Origin: Pseudoselenomonas ruminantium
Lineage (GTDB): Bacteria > Bacillota > Negativicutes > Selenomonadales > Selenomonadaceae
Direction of reading: 5' to 3'
Length of the DNA: 64,000 nucleotides
Assembly (NCBI GenBank): GCA_002373045.1
Contig: DFHU01000003.1
Location: 24,681-88,680 of the forward strand
In this document: piece after piece, positions 50,733 through 58,538 of the stretch
Layout: every line of letters begins with the position of its first letter
Numbering within the stretch: position 1 is the first letter of the stretch
Translations under genes and position numbers: made by a program
Notes under the pieces: model-generated
Seen by the model: only the letters and a program-made list of their open reading frames with translations
Databases searched by the model: none
What the model was told of the DNA's origin: nothing

Positions 50733-51805
50733 TGGACATGCTGAAAAAATTTAGTGGCAGTTCCCTTTTCCTGCCCGTGGTGGCACTGTCGGTACTGCTC
50801 ATATTCAATACCTTGTTTGTCGATGGTTTTTTGACGATACAGATGACTGAGGATGGTCATTTATATGGTCGTTTGGTCGATATTCTGAACCGTTCCTGTT
50901 CGCTTATCATTTTGGCGTTGGGCATGACGTTCGTCATTGCGACCAGCGGCATTGATATTTCTGTTGGTGCGGTTGTGGCCATTTCGGCAGCTGTGGTCTG
51001 CACCTTGATTGGCGGCCGTGGCGACGGCGTAGCTGAAATGCCCATGACATTGGCTATGCTGGCGGCGGTTGGTGTCGGCGTGCTCTGCGGCATGTGGAAC
51101 GGCCTGCTCGTCGCGAAGTTCAAGATTCAGGCCGTTGTGGCAACGCTGATTCTGATGACGGCTGGCCGTGGTGTGGCGCAGCTGATGACCGAAGGGCAGA
51201 TTATCACGGTTTATTACAAACCCTTTGAGTATATTGCCGGCTTCCTGCCCAATATGCCATTGCCGACCAATATATTTATCGCTCTGGCGATGGTACTCTT
51301 GGTAGCTGTGCTGATGAAGAAAACCAGTATTGGCCTGTTTGTGCAGTCGGTAGGCATTAACCCCACGGCGGCAAGATATGCAGGCATCAATGTTACCATG
51401 GTAATTTTCCTTGTGTATGCTTTTTCCGGTCTTTGCGCTGGGGTATCGGGGCTCATTGAAAGCTCTCTGATTCGGGCAGCAGATGCCAATAATGCGGGTT
51501 TGAATATGGAAATGGATGCTATTCTCGCGGTAGCTTTGGGCGGTACGCTGCTTTCCGGCGGCAAGTTCTATGTGGGCGGTTCCGTAATCGGTGCCATCAC
51601 CATTCAGACGTTGACCACCACCATGTACGCTTTGGGCGTTTCTGCTGACCAGCTGCCGGTAGTAAAAGCCGCAGCCGTTATCATCATCTGCCTGATTCAG
51701 TCCAAGAAGGCACAGGAAATGTTTGATAAGTGGAAGGCTTCCCGCCATTCCCAGCAGAAAAATGATACCAAAGCAGTAATCGGAAAGGCGGTGAAGCAAT
51801 TATGA
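50732..51805 (+). CDS. Sugar ABC transporter permease (YtfT-like)
   Basis: An inner-membrane permease of 357 residues with eight to ten hydrophobic segments, of the BPD_transp_2 family. Conserved parts: SLIILALGMTFVIATSGIDI SVGAV is split across helices 2-3, and GLNMEMDAILAVALGGTLLS near residue 255 is the EAA-like coupling loop that meets the ATPase. Start and stop overlap its neighbours by 1 and 4 bp, so translation is coupled. Likely partner of the next permease as a heterodimer, as in E. coli YtfT-YjfF. Confidence 0.92.
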   Translation: MDMLKKFSGSSLFLPVVALSVLLIFNTLFVDGFLTIQMTEDGHLYGRLVDILNRSCSLIILALGMTFVIATSGIDISVGAVVAISAAVVCTLIGGRGDGVAEMPMTLAMLAAVGVGVLCGMWNGLLVAKFKIQAVVATLILMTAGRGVAQLMTEGQIITVYYKPFEYIAGFLPNMPLPTNIFIALAMVLLVAVLMKKTSIGLFVQSVGINPTAARYAGINVTMVIFLVYAFSGLCAGVSGLIESSLIRAADANNAGLNMEMDAILAVALGGTLLSGGKFYVGGSVIGAITIQTLTTTMYALGVSADQLPVVKAAAVIIICLIQSKKAQEMFDKWKASRHSQQKNDTKAVIGKAVKQL

Positions 51806-52839
51806 CCAGCAAACTCAATCAGATGATTGCTTCCAAGTATTTCTCCTTTTTTGTAACTTTGGCCCTCTTTGTGATTCTCTATGGAGCGGGCATGGCCATT
51901 TACAAGGGCTTTATGCGGCCGCAGGTTTTCCTGAACCTCTTTATCGATAATGCGGCGCTGATTATCGTCACGATTGGTATTACCTTTACGCTGATTATCG
52001 CAGGCATTGACCTCTCTGTTGGTGCAGTGCTGGCGCTGGTCTGCATGGTTTTGGCGTGGCTTTTGGCCAATACCGGCATTCCGCTGGGGCTGGCGGTGTT
52101 GTTGGTACTCGTGATGGGCACGGTGTTTGGTGCGGTACAGGGCTATATCATCACGAAATTTGACTTGCAGCCCTTTATCATCACGCTGGCAGGCATGTTC
52201 TTCTGCCGCGGTCTCACGGCGGTTATCTCGCAGGATACGATTCAGATAGTCAATCCTGATTGGGTGGCGCTGGCCAGCTACCGCATTGACCTGGGCGTGG
52301 GCTTTATCTCCATCGGCGCGGTGGTGGCGCTTATTATGATTGCTATTGCCGCCATCGTATTAGGCTTTACGAAATTTGGCCGGGCGGTATTTGCCATCGG
52401 CGGCAGTGAATCCTCGGCAGCCCTTATGGGTTTGCCCGTATTTCGCACGAAGGTTATGGTCTATGCCATTTCCGGTTTCTGTGCTTCCATGGGCGGACTG
52501 GCCTATAGTCTGATTATGCTGACGGGGTATAACCTGCATGGTCTGGGCATGGAAATGGATGCCATTGCGTCCTCGGTTATCGGCGGTACGCTGTTGACCG
52601 GTGGCGTAGGGTTTATCCCCGGTGCCCTTATCGGTGTGCTGATTCAGGGCGTAATCCTGACCTTTATCAGCTTCCAGGGAACCCTGTCGGCCTGGTGGAC
52701 GAAGATTGTGGTCGGTGCATTGCTTTGCGTGTTCATCATCATGCAGGCACTCATTACGGAACAAAAGAGCAAGCTTTCGTCCAAGCGCTCGATGGAGGAT
52801 AATAACAATCCGCCGCAAGCAGCGACAGCGGCACAGTAA
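51802..52839 (+). CDS. Sugar ABC transporter permease (YjfF-like)
   Basis: The second permease, 345 residues, with the same fold: ALIIVTIGITFTLIIAGIDL then SVGAVLALVCMVLAWLLA, and the coupling region GLGMEMDAIASSVIGGTLLT near residue 250. It overlaps the previous gene by 4 bp (ATGA). Having two distinct permease genes points to the galactofuranose/arabinofuranose subgroup rather than to ribose-type systems with one. The hydrophilic C terminus (NNNPPQAATAAQ) is unremarkable. A terminator follows. Confidence 0.92.
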   Translation: MTSKLNQMIASKYFSFFVTLALFVILYGAGMAIYKGFMRPQVFLNLFIDNAALIIVTIGITFTLIIAGIDLSVGAVLALVCMVLAWLLANTGIPLGLAVLLVLVMGTVFGAVQGYIITKFDLQPFIITLAGMFFCRGLTAVISQDTIQIVNPDWVALASYRIDLGVGFISIGAVVALIMIAIAAIVLGFTKFGRAVFAIGGSESSAALMGLPVFRTKVMVYAISGFCASMGGLAYSLIMLTGYNLHGLGMEMDAIASSVIGGTLLTGGVGFIPGALIGVLIQGVILTFISFQGTLSAWWTKIVVGALLCVFIIMQALITEQKSKLSSKRSMEDNNNPPQAATAAQ

Positions 52840-52860
52840 AAATTGATTGCTGGTTAATGA

Positions 52861-52889
52861 AGGGGAGCAGATGATTGCTCCTCTTTTTT
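52861..52889 (+). terminator. Terminator of the ABC importer operon
   Basis: AGGGGAGCA pairs with TGCTCCTCT, followed by TTTTTT. Confidence 0.88.
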
Positions 52890-52930
52890 AGTGATTTTTA
52901 GACAAAAAAATTATAAATCGAGCAGGATTG

Positions 52931-53087
52931 TCCGGGGGGGGGTAGAACTATATACATATACGGCGTACATATCCACAGTGTATAGGTGAGCGCGCAATGC
53001 TGTTTTTTCAAAAAATTTTTTAGAGAACGCAGGTGAATCCACGGGGGGGAGAACTATATATTTATATAGTGTACATATTCACAGATG
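52931..53087 (+). repeat. Pair of poly-G direct repeats
   Basis: Two copies about 106 bp apart: TCC, nine G, then TAGAACTATATACATATACG, and GTACATATCCACAG (52931-52979); and TCCAC, seven G, then AGAACTATATATTTATATAG, and GTACATATTCACAG (53037-53087). The spacer holds AAAAAATTTTTT. They occupy most of the 260-bp gap before the gene at 53103. The role is unknown; G-tract length could vary. Confidence 0.7.
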
Positions 53088-53102
53088 ATGTAAGGAGGTA
53101 TC

Positions 53103-53564
53103 ATGAAAACAAAAGATATTGCCGACACACATCTGCAGATTATGCGCATCATCGGTAAGCTAAACGAATGTGACAAAATCGTTTTGGACGATGACGGTAA
53201 AAAGCGGATACTGGAATTGTGTGACCGGTTGAAACAGTATGCTGACGAGGAAGAGCGATATTATCAAACAAAATTTCGGCATATAGGAGATGTGCAGAGG
53301 GATTTTCCAAAAGGGGAAGTCAGGCCTTGTGAGACAGCTAAAGAGGTGTTGGACATGACGGAAAATGATAATCGGCAGCTTCATGGAAAAATCTTACAGG
53401 CAGTTGCTGCGCTTAGGGAATACGATAAGCAAAAGCGTTGGGACGAAGACATGCAGGAAGAAGTCAGGGTGCTGTTATGCAATCTTGACCGTTATGTGGA
53501 ACAGGAACGGGTATATTATGCGATGTACCGAAAAATAAAGCTTACAGACACTACAAAATCATAA
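53103..53564 (+). CDS. Small helical protein of unknown function
   Basis: A 153-residue, charged, all-helical-looking soluble protein made of two related halves: LDDDGKKRILELCDRLKQYA then DEEERYYQTKFRHI, and EDMQEEVRVLLCNLDRYVEQ then ERVYYAMYRKI. The repeated pattern (about 28 residues ending ExERxYYxxxRxI) suggests an internal duplication. No signal peptide or known motif. AAGGAGG lies before the ATG. The poly-G repeats sit in its promoter region and may control it. It stands alone between two terminators. Confidence 0.7.
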   Translation: MKTKDIADTHLQIMRIIGKLNECDKIVLDDDGKKRILELCDRLKQYADEEERYYQTKFRHIGDVQRDFPKGEVRPCETAKEVLDMTENDNRQLHGKILQAVAALREYDKQKRWDEDMQEEVRVLLCNLDRYVEQERVYYAMYRKIKLTDTTKS

Positions 53565-53597
53565 CGGATACACATCCCTTCCCTTCACTTCACTTTG

Positions 53598-53635
53598 TTG
53601 CCGTCATGTATTTACAAGCGTGACGGCATTTTTTG
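53598..53635 (+). terminator. Terminator after the small helical protein gene
   Basis: TTGCCGTCA pairs with TGACGGCA around TGTATTTACAAGCG, followed by TTTTTT. Confidence 0.85.
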
Positions 53636-53658
53636 TACAGTTTTTCATGCAGAATATC

Positions 53659-53694
53659 GTAAATGACGCTATACTATTGTATAGCGTCATTTAC
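53659..53694 (+). promoter_or_regulatory. Perfect 16-bp palindrome next to a ribosome-binding site
   Basis: GTAAATGACGCTATAC, TATT, GTATAGCGTCATTTAC: two perfect 16-base arms. The ribosome-binding site AGGGGG begins right after the second arm, 13 bases before ATG 53708. It could be an operator or an mRNA hairpin. Confidence 0.65.
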
Positions 53695-53707
53695 AGGGGG
53701 AAACAAT

Positions 53708-54304
53708 ATGCGAAAAATTGTCGATGGTTTGTTCACGGGCTTGGCTGTTTTTTTATTGATGAGCGGCAGTGCCTCTGCTGCGGTTAATCCCGTAGAAAAG
53801 GCGGTGGACTGGGCTATGCAGATTGCTGCCGATAACCGGCATGGGTATTCGCAGGGAAAGGAAAATGCCACGGCCAGCCGTCCGTATACAGGGTCACGGG
53901 AAGGCCCGGACTATGATTGTTCGTCGCTGATTTATCATGCCTTGGAGCAGGCGGGCTTTCCCATCATTGAAGCATGGCAGCAAAATCCCGATTATAGCAG
54001 GCGCTATAACGGCAGGCAGTATAGCGGTGATGCAGATACCATCTGGCCGGATTTGCAGAAAATCGGCGGCTTTACCAAGTATTCATGGCAGGCGGTAAAA
54101 GATAATCTGAAACGGGGCGATATTCTCTGTGACCCGGAACATCACGTGGCCTTTTATGCAGGCAACGGCTGGACGGTAGAGGCCAAAGGCGTGCAAAATG
54201 GGCAGGGCGGAGACTGGAGCACCGGCGACCAGGGCGGCGAAATCGACTGCTACAGCGCCCATGGGCGCGGCTGGACGGAAGTTTACCGCTATACGGGAAA
54301 ATAA
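53708..54304 (+). CDS. Exported NlpC/P60-like peptidoglycan hydrolase
   Basis: A 198-residue secreted protein. Signal peptide MRKIVDGLFTGLAVFLLMSG, cleavage near ASAAV. The mature domain has the catalytic Cys in GPDYDCSSLIYHALEQAG (about residue 76), the His in CDPEHHVAFYAGNGW (about 152) and a tail with GGEIDCYSAHGRGWTEVYRY. It resembles the single-domain endolysin/amidase type found in phages and Firmicutes. ATG 53708 follows AGGGGGAAA. The convergent PHP-phosphatase gene ends 4 bp away without a visible terminator. Confidence 0.85.
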   Translation: MRKIVDGLFTGLAVFLLMSGSASAAVNPVEKAVDWAMQIAADNRHGYSQGKENATASRPYTGSREGPDYDCSSLIYHALEQAGFPIIEAWQQNPDYSRRYNGRQYSGDADTIWPDLQKIGGFTKYSWQAVKDNLKRGDILCDPEHHVAFYAGNGWTVEAKGVQNGQGGDWSTGDQGGEIDCYSAHGRGWTEVYRYTGK

Positions 54305-54307
54305 TAT

Positions 54308-55018
54308 TTACTGGGCTATCCATTCTTTGAGCAGTTCAGGTCTGCTGTTTATCACCAGTTCCTCCGGGAACTGGTATTTTTTTATGAGTTCCTGCGCGCA
54401 GGTATGATTGCCAACATCCAAATCAATGTGGGCATCGCTGCCCATAATCACCATTGTACCGTGTTTCTTGCAGGCGGCAAGCAGTTCTCCTGCCAGCTCG
54501 CGGGAACCCTGACGGCTGCCGCCGGGGGCATAGGAGCTGTTGTTGCATTCGAGCAGCACATGGTTTTCCTTGGCGGCTTTGGCCAGCACATCAAAATCCA
54601 CGGGATATTTGGGATTGTCGGGATGGCCGATAATCTTTACCTTGGGATTTTTCATGGCGCCAATCAGGGCGGCGGTGTTTTGCTCACGGGTGCCAGGACG
54701 GATACAGGGGTCATGCAGGCTGGCAATGGCATAATCCATGCGATCCAAAAATTCTTGACGTAAGTCCGTGGAGCCGGCAAAGTCGATGATATTGAGCTCT
54801 ACGCCCATGATTAAGTCAATGCCGTAGGCATCGCGGCGAATGACCTTGAAATTGCAGAAGTAAAATTCATGGAAGGCACCGGGCATGGAGGGCGCGTGGT
54901 CGGAAATGCCGATAAGCTTTAGCCCCTTTTCCTTGGCGGCGGTAATCATTTCCCGCAGGGTGCTGTAAGCATGAACACTGGCAATGGTATGGGTATGAAC
55001 ATCAAGCAAGTCTGTCAT
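54308..55018 (-). CDS. PHP-domain phosphatase (YcdX-like)
   Basis: A 236-residue trinuclear-metal phosphoesterase of the PHP superfamily. Metal motifs: DVHTHTIASVHAYST (residues 6-20), IGISDHAPSMPGAFH (about 40), GVELNIID (about 70), YAIASLHDPCI (about 95), IIGHPDNPKYP (about 130) and MGSDAHIDLDVG (about 195). The YcdX family dephosphorylates sugar or nucleotide phosphates; the natural substrate is uncertain. ATG 55018 has GGAGG upstream. It is divergent from the folate operon (about 130 bp). Confidence 0.9.
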   Translation of the reverse strand: MTDLLDVHTHTIASVHAYSTLREMITAAKEKGLKLIGISDHAPSMPGAFHEFYFCNFKVIRRDAYGIDLIMGVELNIIDFAGSTDLRQEFLDRMDYAIASLHDPCIRPGTREQNTAALIGAMKNPKVKIIGHPDNPKYPVDFDVLAKAAKENHVLLECNNSSYAPGGSRQGSRELAGELLAACKKHGTMVIMGSDAHIDLDVGNHTCAQELIKKYQFPEELVINSRPELLKEWIAQ

Positions 55019-55145
55019 AGAAAAAACCTCCAATAAACTATTCCTTATCATCATAGCGCAGCTGCGGATAAAATGCTACAGAAATCTAGCTTATAGAGGA
55101 GGTTTGTAGTATATTATAGGGAGAAAGTTGCGGGGAGGTTTTTTT

Positions 55146-55712
55146 TTGGCAAATGAGCGGGCGATAAAGGCCATGGCTGAATTCTTGGAGGCCGTAGGCG
55201 TGGATATCAAGGCACGAGGGATGGAAAAGACACCGGCACGAGTGGCGCAGATGTATGAGTTCCTCTTTAATGGGATAGATAAGGAAACGGATAAAATTTG
55301 GGGCGAAACCTTTGATGCCGGTTCGGATGGCATTGTGGCGGTGCGCCATGTGCCGTTTTATTCCATGTGCGAACATCATTTGGTGCCGTTTTTTGGTGAA
55401 GCCAGCATTGCATATCTGCCGGAAAAAGGACGGGTGGCAGGTTTCAGCAAGTTCTCCAAACTGGTGGAGCAGCTCTCCCATCAGCCCCAGCTGCAGGAAC
55501 GGCTCACCGCACAGATTGCGGCGGCCGTGCAGAAGGATTTGGGGGCCCGCGGCGTACTGGTCATCGTGGAGGCCCAGCAGCTCTGCATGACCATGCGGGG
55601 AGATTTGGCGCATGGCACCCGCACGGTGACTTCGGAATGCAATGGCGTATTTAAGGAAGATACCGCCCTTTATCAACAGGCATGGATGATTTTGGGAGGA
55701 GAAAAAGCTTGA
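55146..55712 (+). CDS. folE: GTP cyclohydrolase I
   Basis: Converts GTP to 7,8-dihydroneopterin triphosphate, the first step of folate synthesis. The 188-residue protein has the zinc Cys-His cluster in FYSMCEHHLVPFFGEASIAY (about residues 73-92), RVAGFSKFSKLVE, and the late LCMTMRG, all typical of the zinc-dependent FolE. The start is TTG 55146, 7 bases after GGGGAGG; no good ATG exists before residue 10. It begins a tight operon with folP, folB and a folK-DHFR fusion. Its last codons overlap the folP start. Confidence 0.95.
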   Translation: MANERAIKAMAEFLEAVGVDIKARGMEKTPARVAQMYEFLFNGIDKETDKIWGETFDAGSDGIVAVRHVPFYSMCEHHLVPFFGEASIAYLPEKGRVAGFSKFSKLVEQLSHQPQLQERLTAQIAAAVQKDLGARGVLVIVEAQQLCMTMRGDLAHGTRTVTSECNGVFKEDTALYQQAWMILGGEKA

Positions 55713-56569
55713 CGGTACAGCGTAAATACACATTCCCTGATGGCAAGCGTTTAACCTTGGGCGAAAAAACGCTGGTCATGGGCATACTCAATATCACACC
55801 GGATTCGTTTTCTGATGGCGGCAAATTCAATACGCGGGATAAGGCTCTGCGCCACCTGGAAGAAATGGTGGCAGATGGTGCCGATATCATTGATGTGGGG
55901 GCTGAATCCAGCCGTCCGGGCTTTACGCCGATGCCGGCCAGCGAGGAAATGGAACGGCTTATGCCTTTGTTGGAAGAAATCCTGAAAAATTCTCCTGTGC
56001 CGGTATCGGTGGACACGTTCAAAGCGGAAACGGCGCGGGTGGCGGCAAAGGCCGGGGCGCATATCCTCAACGATATCTGGGGCCTGCAGTATGCGGCTGA
56101 ACCGGGGGCTATGGCCAAAGTGGCGGCGGAGTTCGGTTTGCCCGTGGTGGTGATGCACAATCAGCAGGGAACGGAATACAGCGGCGATATTATTGGTTCC
56201 ATGCAGGACTTTTTCCAGGAGTCCCTGCGGATTGGCAAGGCGGCTGGCATGCAGGCGGAACAGTTTATCTTTGACCCCGGAATTGGCTTTGGCAAGACTG
56301 CTGAGCAGAATGTGGAGGTTTTGCGGCGGCAGGAGGAAATCTTGCAGGTGGCGGGAAAAGAATATCCACTGCTGCTCGCCGCCAGCCGCAAGAGCTTTAT
56401 CGGCAAGATGTTGAACCTGCCTGTAGAAGAACGCATGGAGGCCACGGGGGCTGCCTGCGTAGTCGGCATTATGAAGGGCGCATCCATCGTGCGCGTGCAT
56501 GATGTGAAGCCTATTGTACGGATGTGCCGGATGACGGATGTTATTTTAAGGAGCGGAAAAAATGGATAA
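55709..56569 (+). CDS. folP: Dihydropteroate synthase
   Basis: Joins 6-hydroxymethyl-dihydropterin diphosphate with p-aminobenzoate; target of sulfonamides. The 286-residue barrel has VMGILNITPDSFSDGGKF (loop 1, about 28-45), DIIDVGAESSRPGF (about 66), DTFKAET, the DPGIGFGKT motif near residue 190, and LLAASRKSFIG near 225. The start is TTG 55709, overlapping the folE stop, 7 bases after GGAGGAG; an in-frame ATG at 55682 lies within folE. The stop overlaps folB by 8 bp. Confidence 0.95.
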   Translation: MTVQRKYTFPDGKRLTLGEKTLVMGILNITPDSFSDGGKFNTRDKALRHLEEMVADGADIIDVGAESSRPGFTPMPASEEMERLMPLLEEILKNSPVPVSVDTFKAETARVAAKAGAHILNDIWGLQYAAEPGAMAKVAAEFGLPVVVMHNQQGTEYSGDIIGSMQDFFQESLRIGKAAGMQAEQFIFDPGIGFGKTAEQNVEVLRRQEEILQVAGKEYPLLLAASRKSFIGKMLNLPVEERMEATGAACVVGIMKGASIVRVHDVKPIVRMCRMTDVILRSGKNG

Positions 56570-56924
56570 GATTAAACTGACGGGCCTGAATTTCTATGGT
56601 TATCATGGCTGCTTGCCTAGTGAACGACAGATGGGCCAGGAATTTATTGTGGATATTTCCATGTATCTGGATTTGAAGGAAGCGGGCAAATCCGATAAGC
56701 TGGCGGCTACGGTGAATTATGCAGAGGTTTATGATGTGACCAAGAAAATCGTGGAAGGCGAACCGCGCAAGCTCATTGAAGTTGTGGGTGAAGAAATCGC
56801 GCAGACCATTTTGCAGGATTTCCGTTTGGTGGAAAAAGTGCGGGTTACGGTACACAAGCCTCATGCACCATTGCCGGGACGGTTTACGGATGCTGCCATC
56901 AGCGTAGTGCGTTCGCGGAGCTGA
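56562..56924 (+). CDS. folB: Dihydroneopterin aldolase
   Basis: Splits 7,8-dihydroneopterin into 6-hydroxymethyl-dihydropterin and glycolaldehyde. The 120-residue protein has the family features LTGLNFYGYHGCLPSERQMG (residues about 6-25), TVNYAEVYDVTKKIVEGEP (about 48) and the catalytic-site KPHAPLPGRFTDAAI (Lys near 98). Start overlaps folP by 8 bp, and the next gene starts 1 base after the stop. Confidence 0.95.
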   Translation: MDKIKLTGLNFYGYHGCLPSERQMGQEFIVDISMYLDLKEAGKSDKLAATVNYAEVYDVTKKIVEGEPRKLIEVVGEEIAQTILQDFRLVEKVRVTVHKPHAPLPGRFTDAAISVVRSRS

Positions 56925-56925
56925 T

Positions 56926-57924
56926 ATGAACATTTATTTGAGTCTGGGGGCAAATCTGGGAAATCGTGGGGAATCCTTGCGGGAGGCTCTGCGAAAAATC
57001 GCCTGTTTGCCCCAGACGGCCTTAAAAGCGGTAGCGCCATTCTATGAGACTGCGCCTTGGGGAAATCTAGAGCAGCCTGCATTTATTAATACGGCGGCGA
57101 TGGTAGAAACGAAGCTATCGCCGCTAAGTTTTTTGCATAAGACCCAGCAGATAGAATATGACTTGGGAAGGGTGCGCCATGAACATTGGGGAGCACGCAC
57201 GATTGATATTGACTTGCTCTGGGCAGAAGATGTTGTCTCGGATACGGAAGAATTAAAACTGCCCCATCCCTATGTGACGGAGCGGGCGTTTGTGCTTATG
57301 CCCCTGCGGGATATTGCGCCGGACTTAGTGGTGCAGGGGCGCACGGTGGCAGATTGGTGTCAGGAAAAAACGATTCAGCAGCAGGAAATTCATCCTGCCG
57401 CTGAACTCAGTGAGCCTTATCCCTTGTCCATGATTGCCTGTGTGGATGAACAGCTGGGCATTGGGCGGAATGGAGAACTGCTGGTACACAGCAGGGAAGA
57501 TATGGCTCATTTTAAGCAGGCAACCCTTGGACAGGTCGTGATTATGGGGCGTAAGACCTTGGAATCCCTGCCGGGGGGGAGGCCTTTGCCGGGGCGGATA
57601 AATATTGTGTTATCCCGGAGCCTTGTGCGGGATGATGTATTTGTATGCCGCAATCTGGCCGAACTTTGGACGCTGTTGGGGAAACTGCGAATGGATGAAC
57701 CGGACAGAAAGTTTATCTGCATGGGGGGCGGGGCGATTTATGCGCTGTTGCTGCCTTATGCGAAGGAGATTTGGCTGACGGAGGTTGCGGGGAAGTTCGC
57801 GGCGGATACGTTCTTTCCGGCTTACGAAGGTTTTTTCGAGGCGGCAAGGGAGGCTCGGAGCGGGCTTTCATTTGTCAGGTTATTGCGGGCAGGGGCTGAC
57901 TGTTTTTGCCCCATCGCTAAATGA
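56926..57924 (+). CDS. folK: Fused HPPK (FolK) and dihydrofolate reductase
   Basis: A 332-residue fusion of two folate enzymes. Residues 1-150 are 6-hydroxymethyl-dihydropterin pyrophosphokinase: NIYLSLGANLGNRGESLREA, YETAPWGNLEQPAFINTA, and the metal-site ARTIDIDLLW then LPHPYVTERAFVLMPL. Residues about 165-332 are dihydrofolate reductase: MIACVDEQLGIGRNGELL, MAHFKQATLGQVVIMGRKTL, PGRINIVLSRS and CMGGGAIYALLLPYA with the NADPH glycines. The normal acidic active-site residue of DHFR should be in the VHSREDMAHF helix. HPPK and DHFR acting on one chain is unusual. The 3' end lies in the left arm of a long inverted repeat. Confidence 0.93.
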   Translation: MNIYLSLGANLGNRGESLREALRKIACLPQTALKAVAPFYETAPWGNLEQPAFINTAAMVETKLSPLSFLHKTQQIEYDLGRVRHEHWGARTIDIDLLWAEDVVSDTEELKLPHPYVTERAFVLMPLRDIAPDLVVQGRTVADWCQEKTIQQQEIHPAAELSEPYPLSMIACVDEQLGIGRNGELLVHSREDMAHFKQATLGQVVIMGRKTLESLPGGRPLPGRINIVLSRSLVRDDVFVCRNLAELWTLLGKLRMDEPDRKFICMGGGAIYALLLPYAKEIWLTEVAGKFAADTFFPAYEGFFEAAREARSGLSFVRLLRAGADCFCPIAK

Positions 57925-58073
57925 CCTGCATGGGCGGAACGGCACTTTAGGGAGTGCGCCGCACCTTTATGGGTTGCGGCTTGTTTACATCTTGGCGCAT
58001 GGATTGTTTTCGTTGCAGGCCAGTTTTGCTGCGCAAAACAGTCGCTCAGGGGCAAAAACAGCCAGCCCCTGCC
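57888..58073. repeat. 25-bp inverted repeat spanning the end of the fusion gene
   Basis: GGCAGGGGCTGACTGTTTTT plus GCCCC (57888-57912) is the reverse complement, with one mismatch, of 58049-58073. The 136-bp interior contains smaller hairpins (CGGCACT/AGTGCGCCG, GTTTTGC/GCAAAAC). From 57925 to 58317 I see no gene; the sequence is G+C-rich and structured. Confidence 0.7.
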
Positions 58074-58317
58074 CCTGTTACAGCGGAGTGGCATGCTTTG
58101 GGAATGCGTGGCAGTTTGGTCGTGCACTTGCTTTGCTGGGCTTCGGTTGGGCTCGCCGTTGAGCGGCTTTGCCCGCGTGAATTTTGGGGTGAGCGCGGGT
58201 AGATACTTTTCGGTTTGGCTCGCCTGCGGCATTGCCAGCGTAACTTTTGTACGGGCGTTTCTAGGATGACATTGGCATTTGGAGCAAGATGCCATCAAAG
58301 ACGGCAGTGAGCGGGCG

Positions 58318-58498
58318 GGGGAGACAGGGTATAAGAGGAGCGTATGACTGCTGCCGTTAAGAAAAAATTTTTTGTCGCCCCGTCCTTTGCAAAGATTTAC
58401 CGTTCAAGCGCAGCGCGTTTTAATCTTTGCAAAGGATTAATTGGGAGACAAAAAATTTTTTTAGGCAGCAGTCATAGCGCAACGTTGCCCTGTCTCCC
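58318..58498. repeat. 181-bp interrupted palindrome before ung
   Basis: Four paired blocks, outside to inside: GGGAGACAGGG/CCCTGTCTCCC; ATGACTGCTGCC (58344) / GGCAGCAGTCAT (58464); AAAAAATTTTTTGTC/GACAAAAAATTTTTT; TCCTTTGCAAAGATT (58383) / AATCTTTGCAAAGGA. The central loop is about 24 bases. An ATG inside opens an apparent N-terminal extension of ung, which I reject. Confidence 0.85.
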
Positions 58499-58538
58499 AC
58501 GTCCGCGCCTTTTATATCGAATAGGAGTTGGTAAACAA

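Noticed and set aside
58344..58538. N-terminal extension of uracil-DNA glycosylase beginning at 58344
   Set aside because: The extension is the translation of a large palindrome, has no counterpart in the Ung family, and a normal start with AGGAG lies at 58539.
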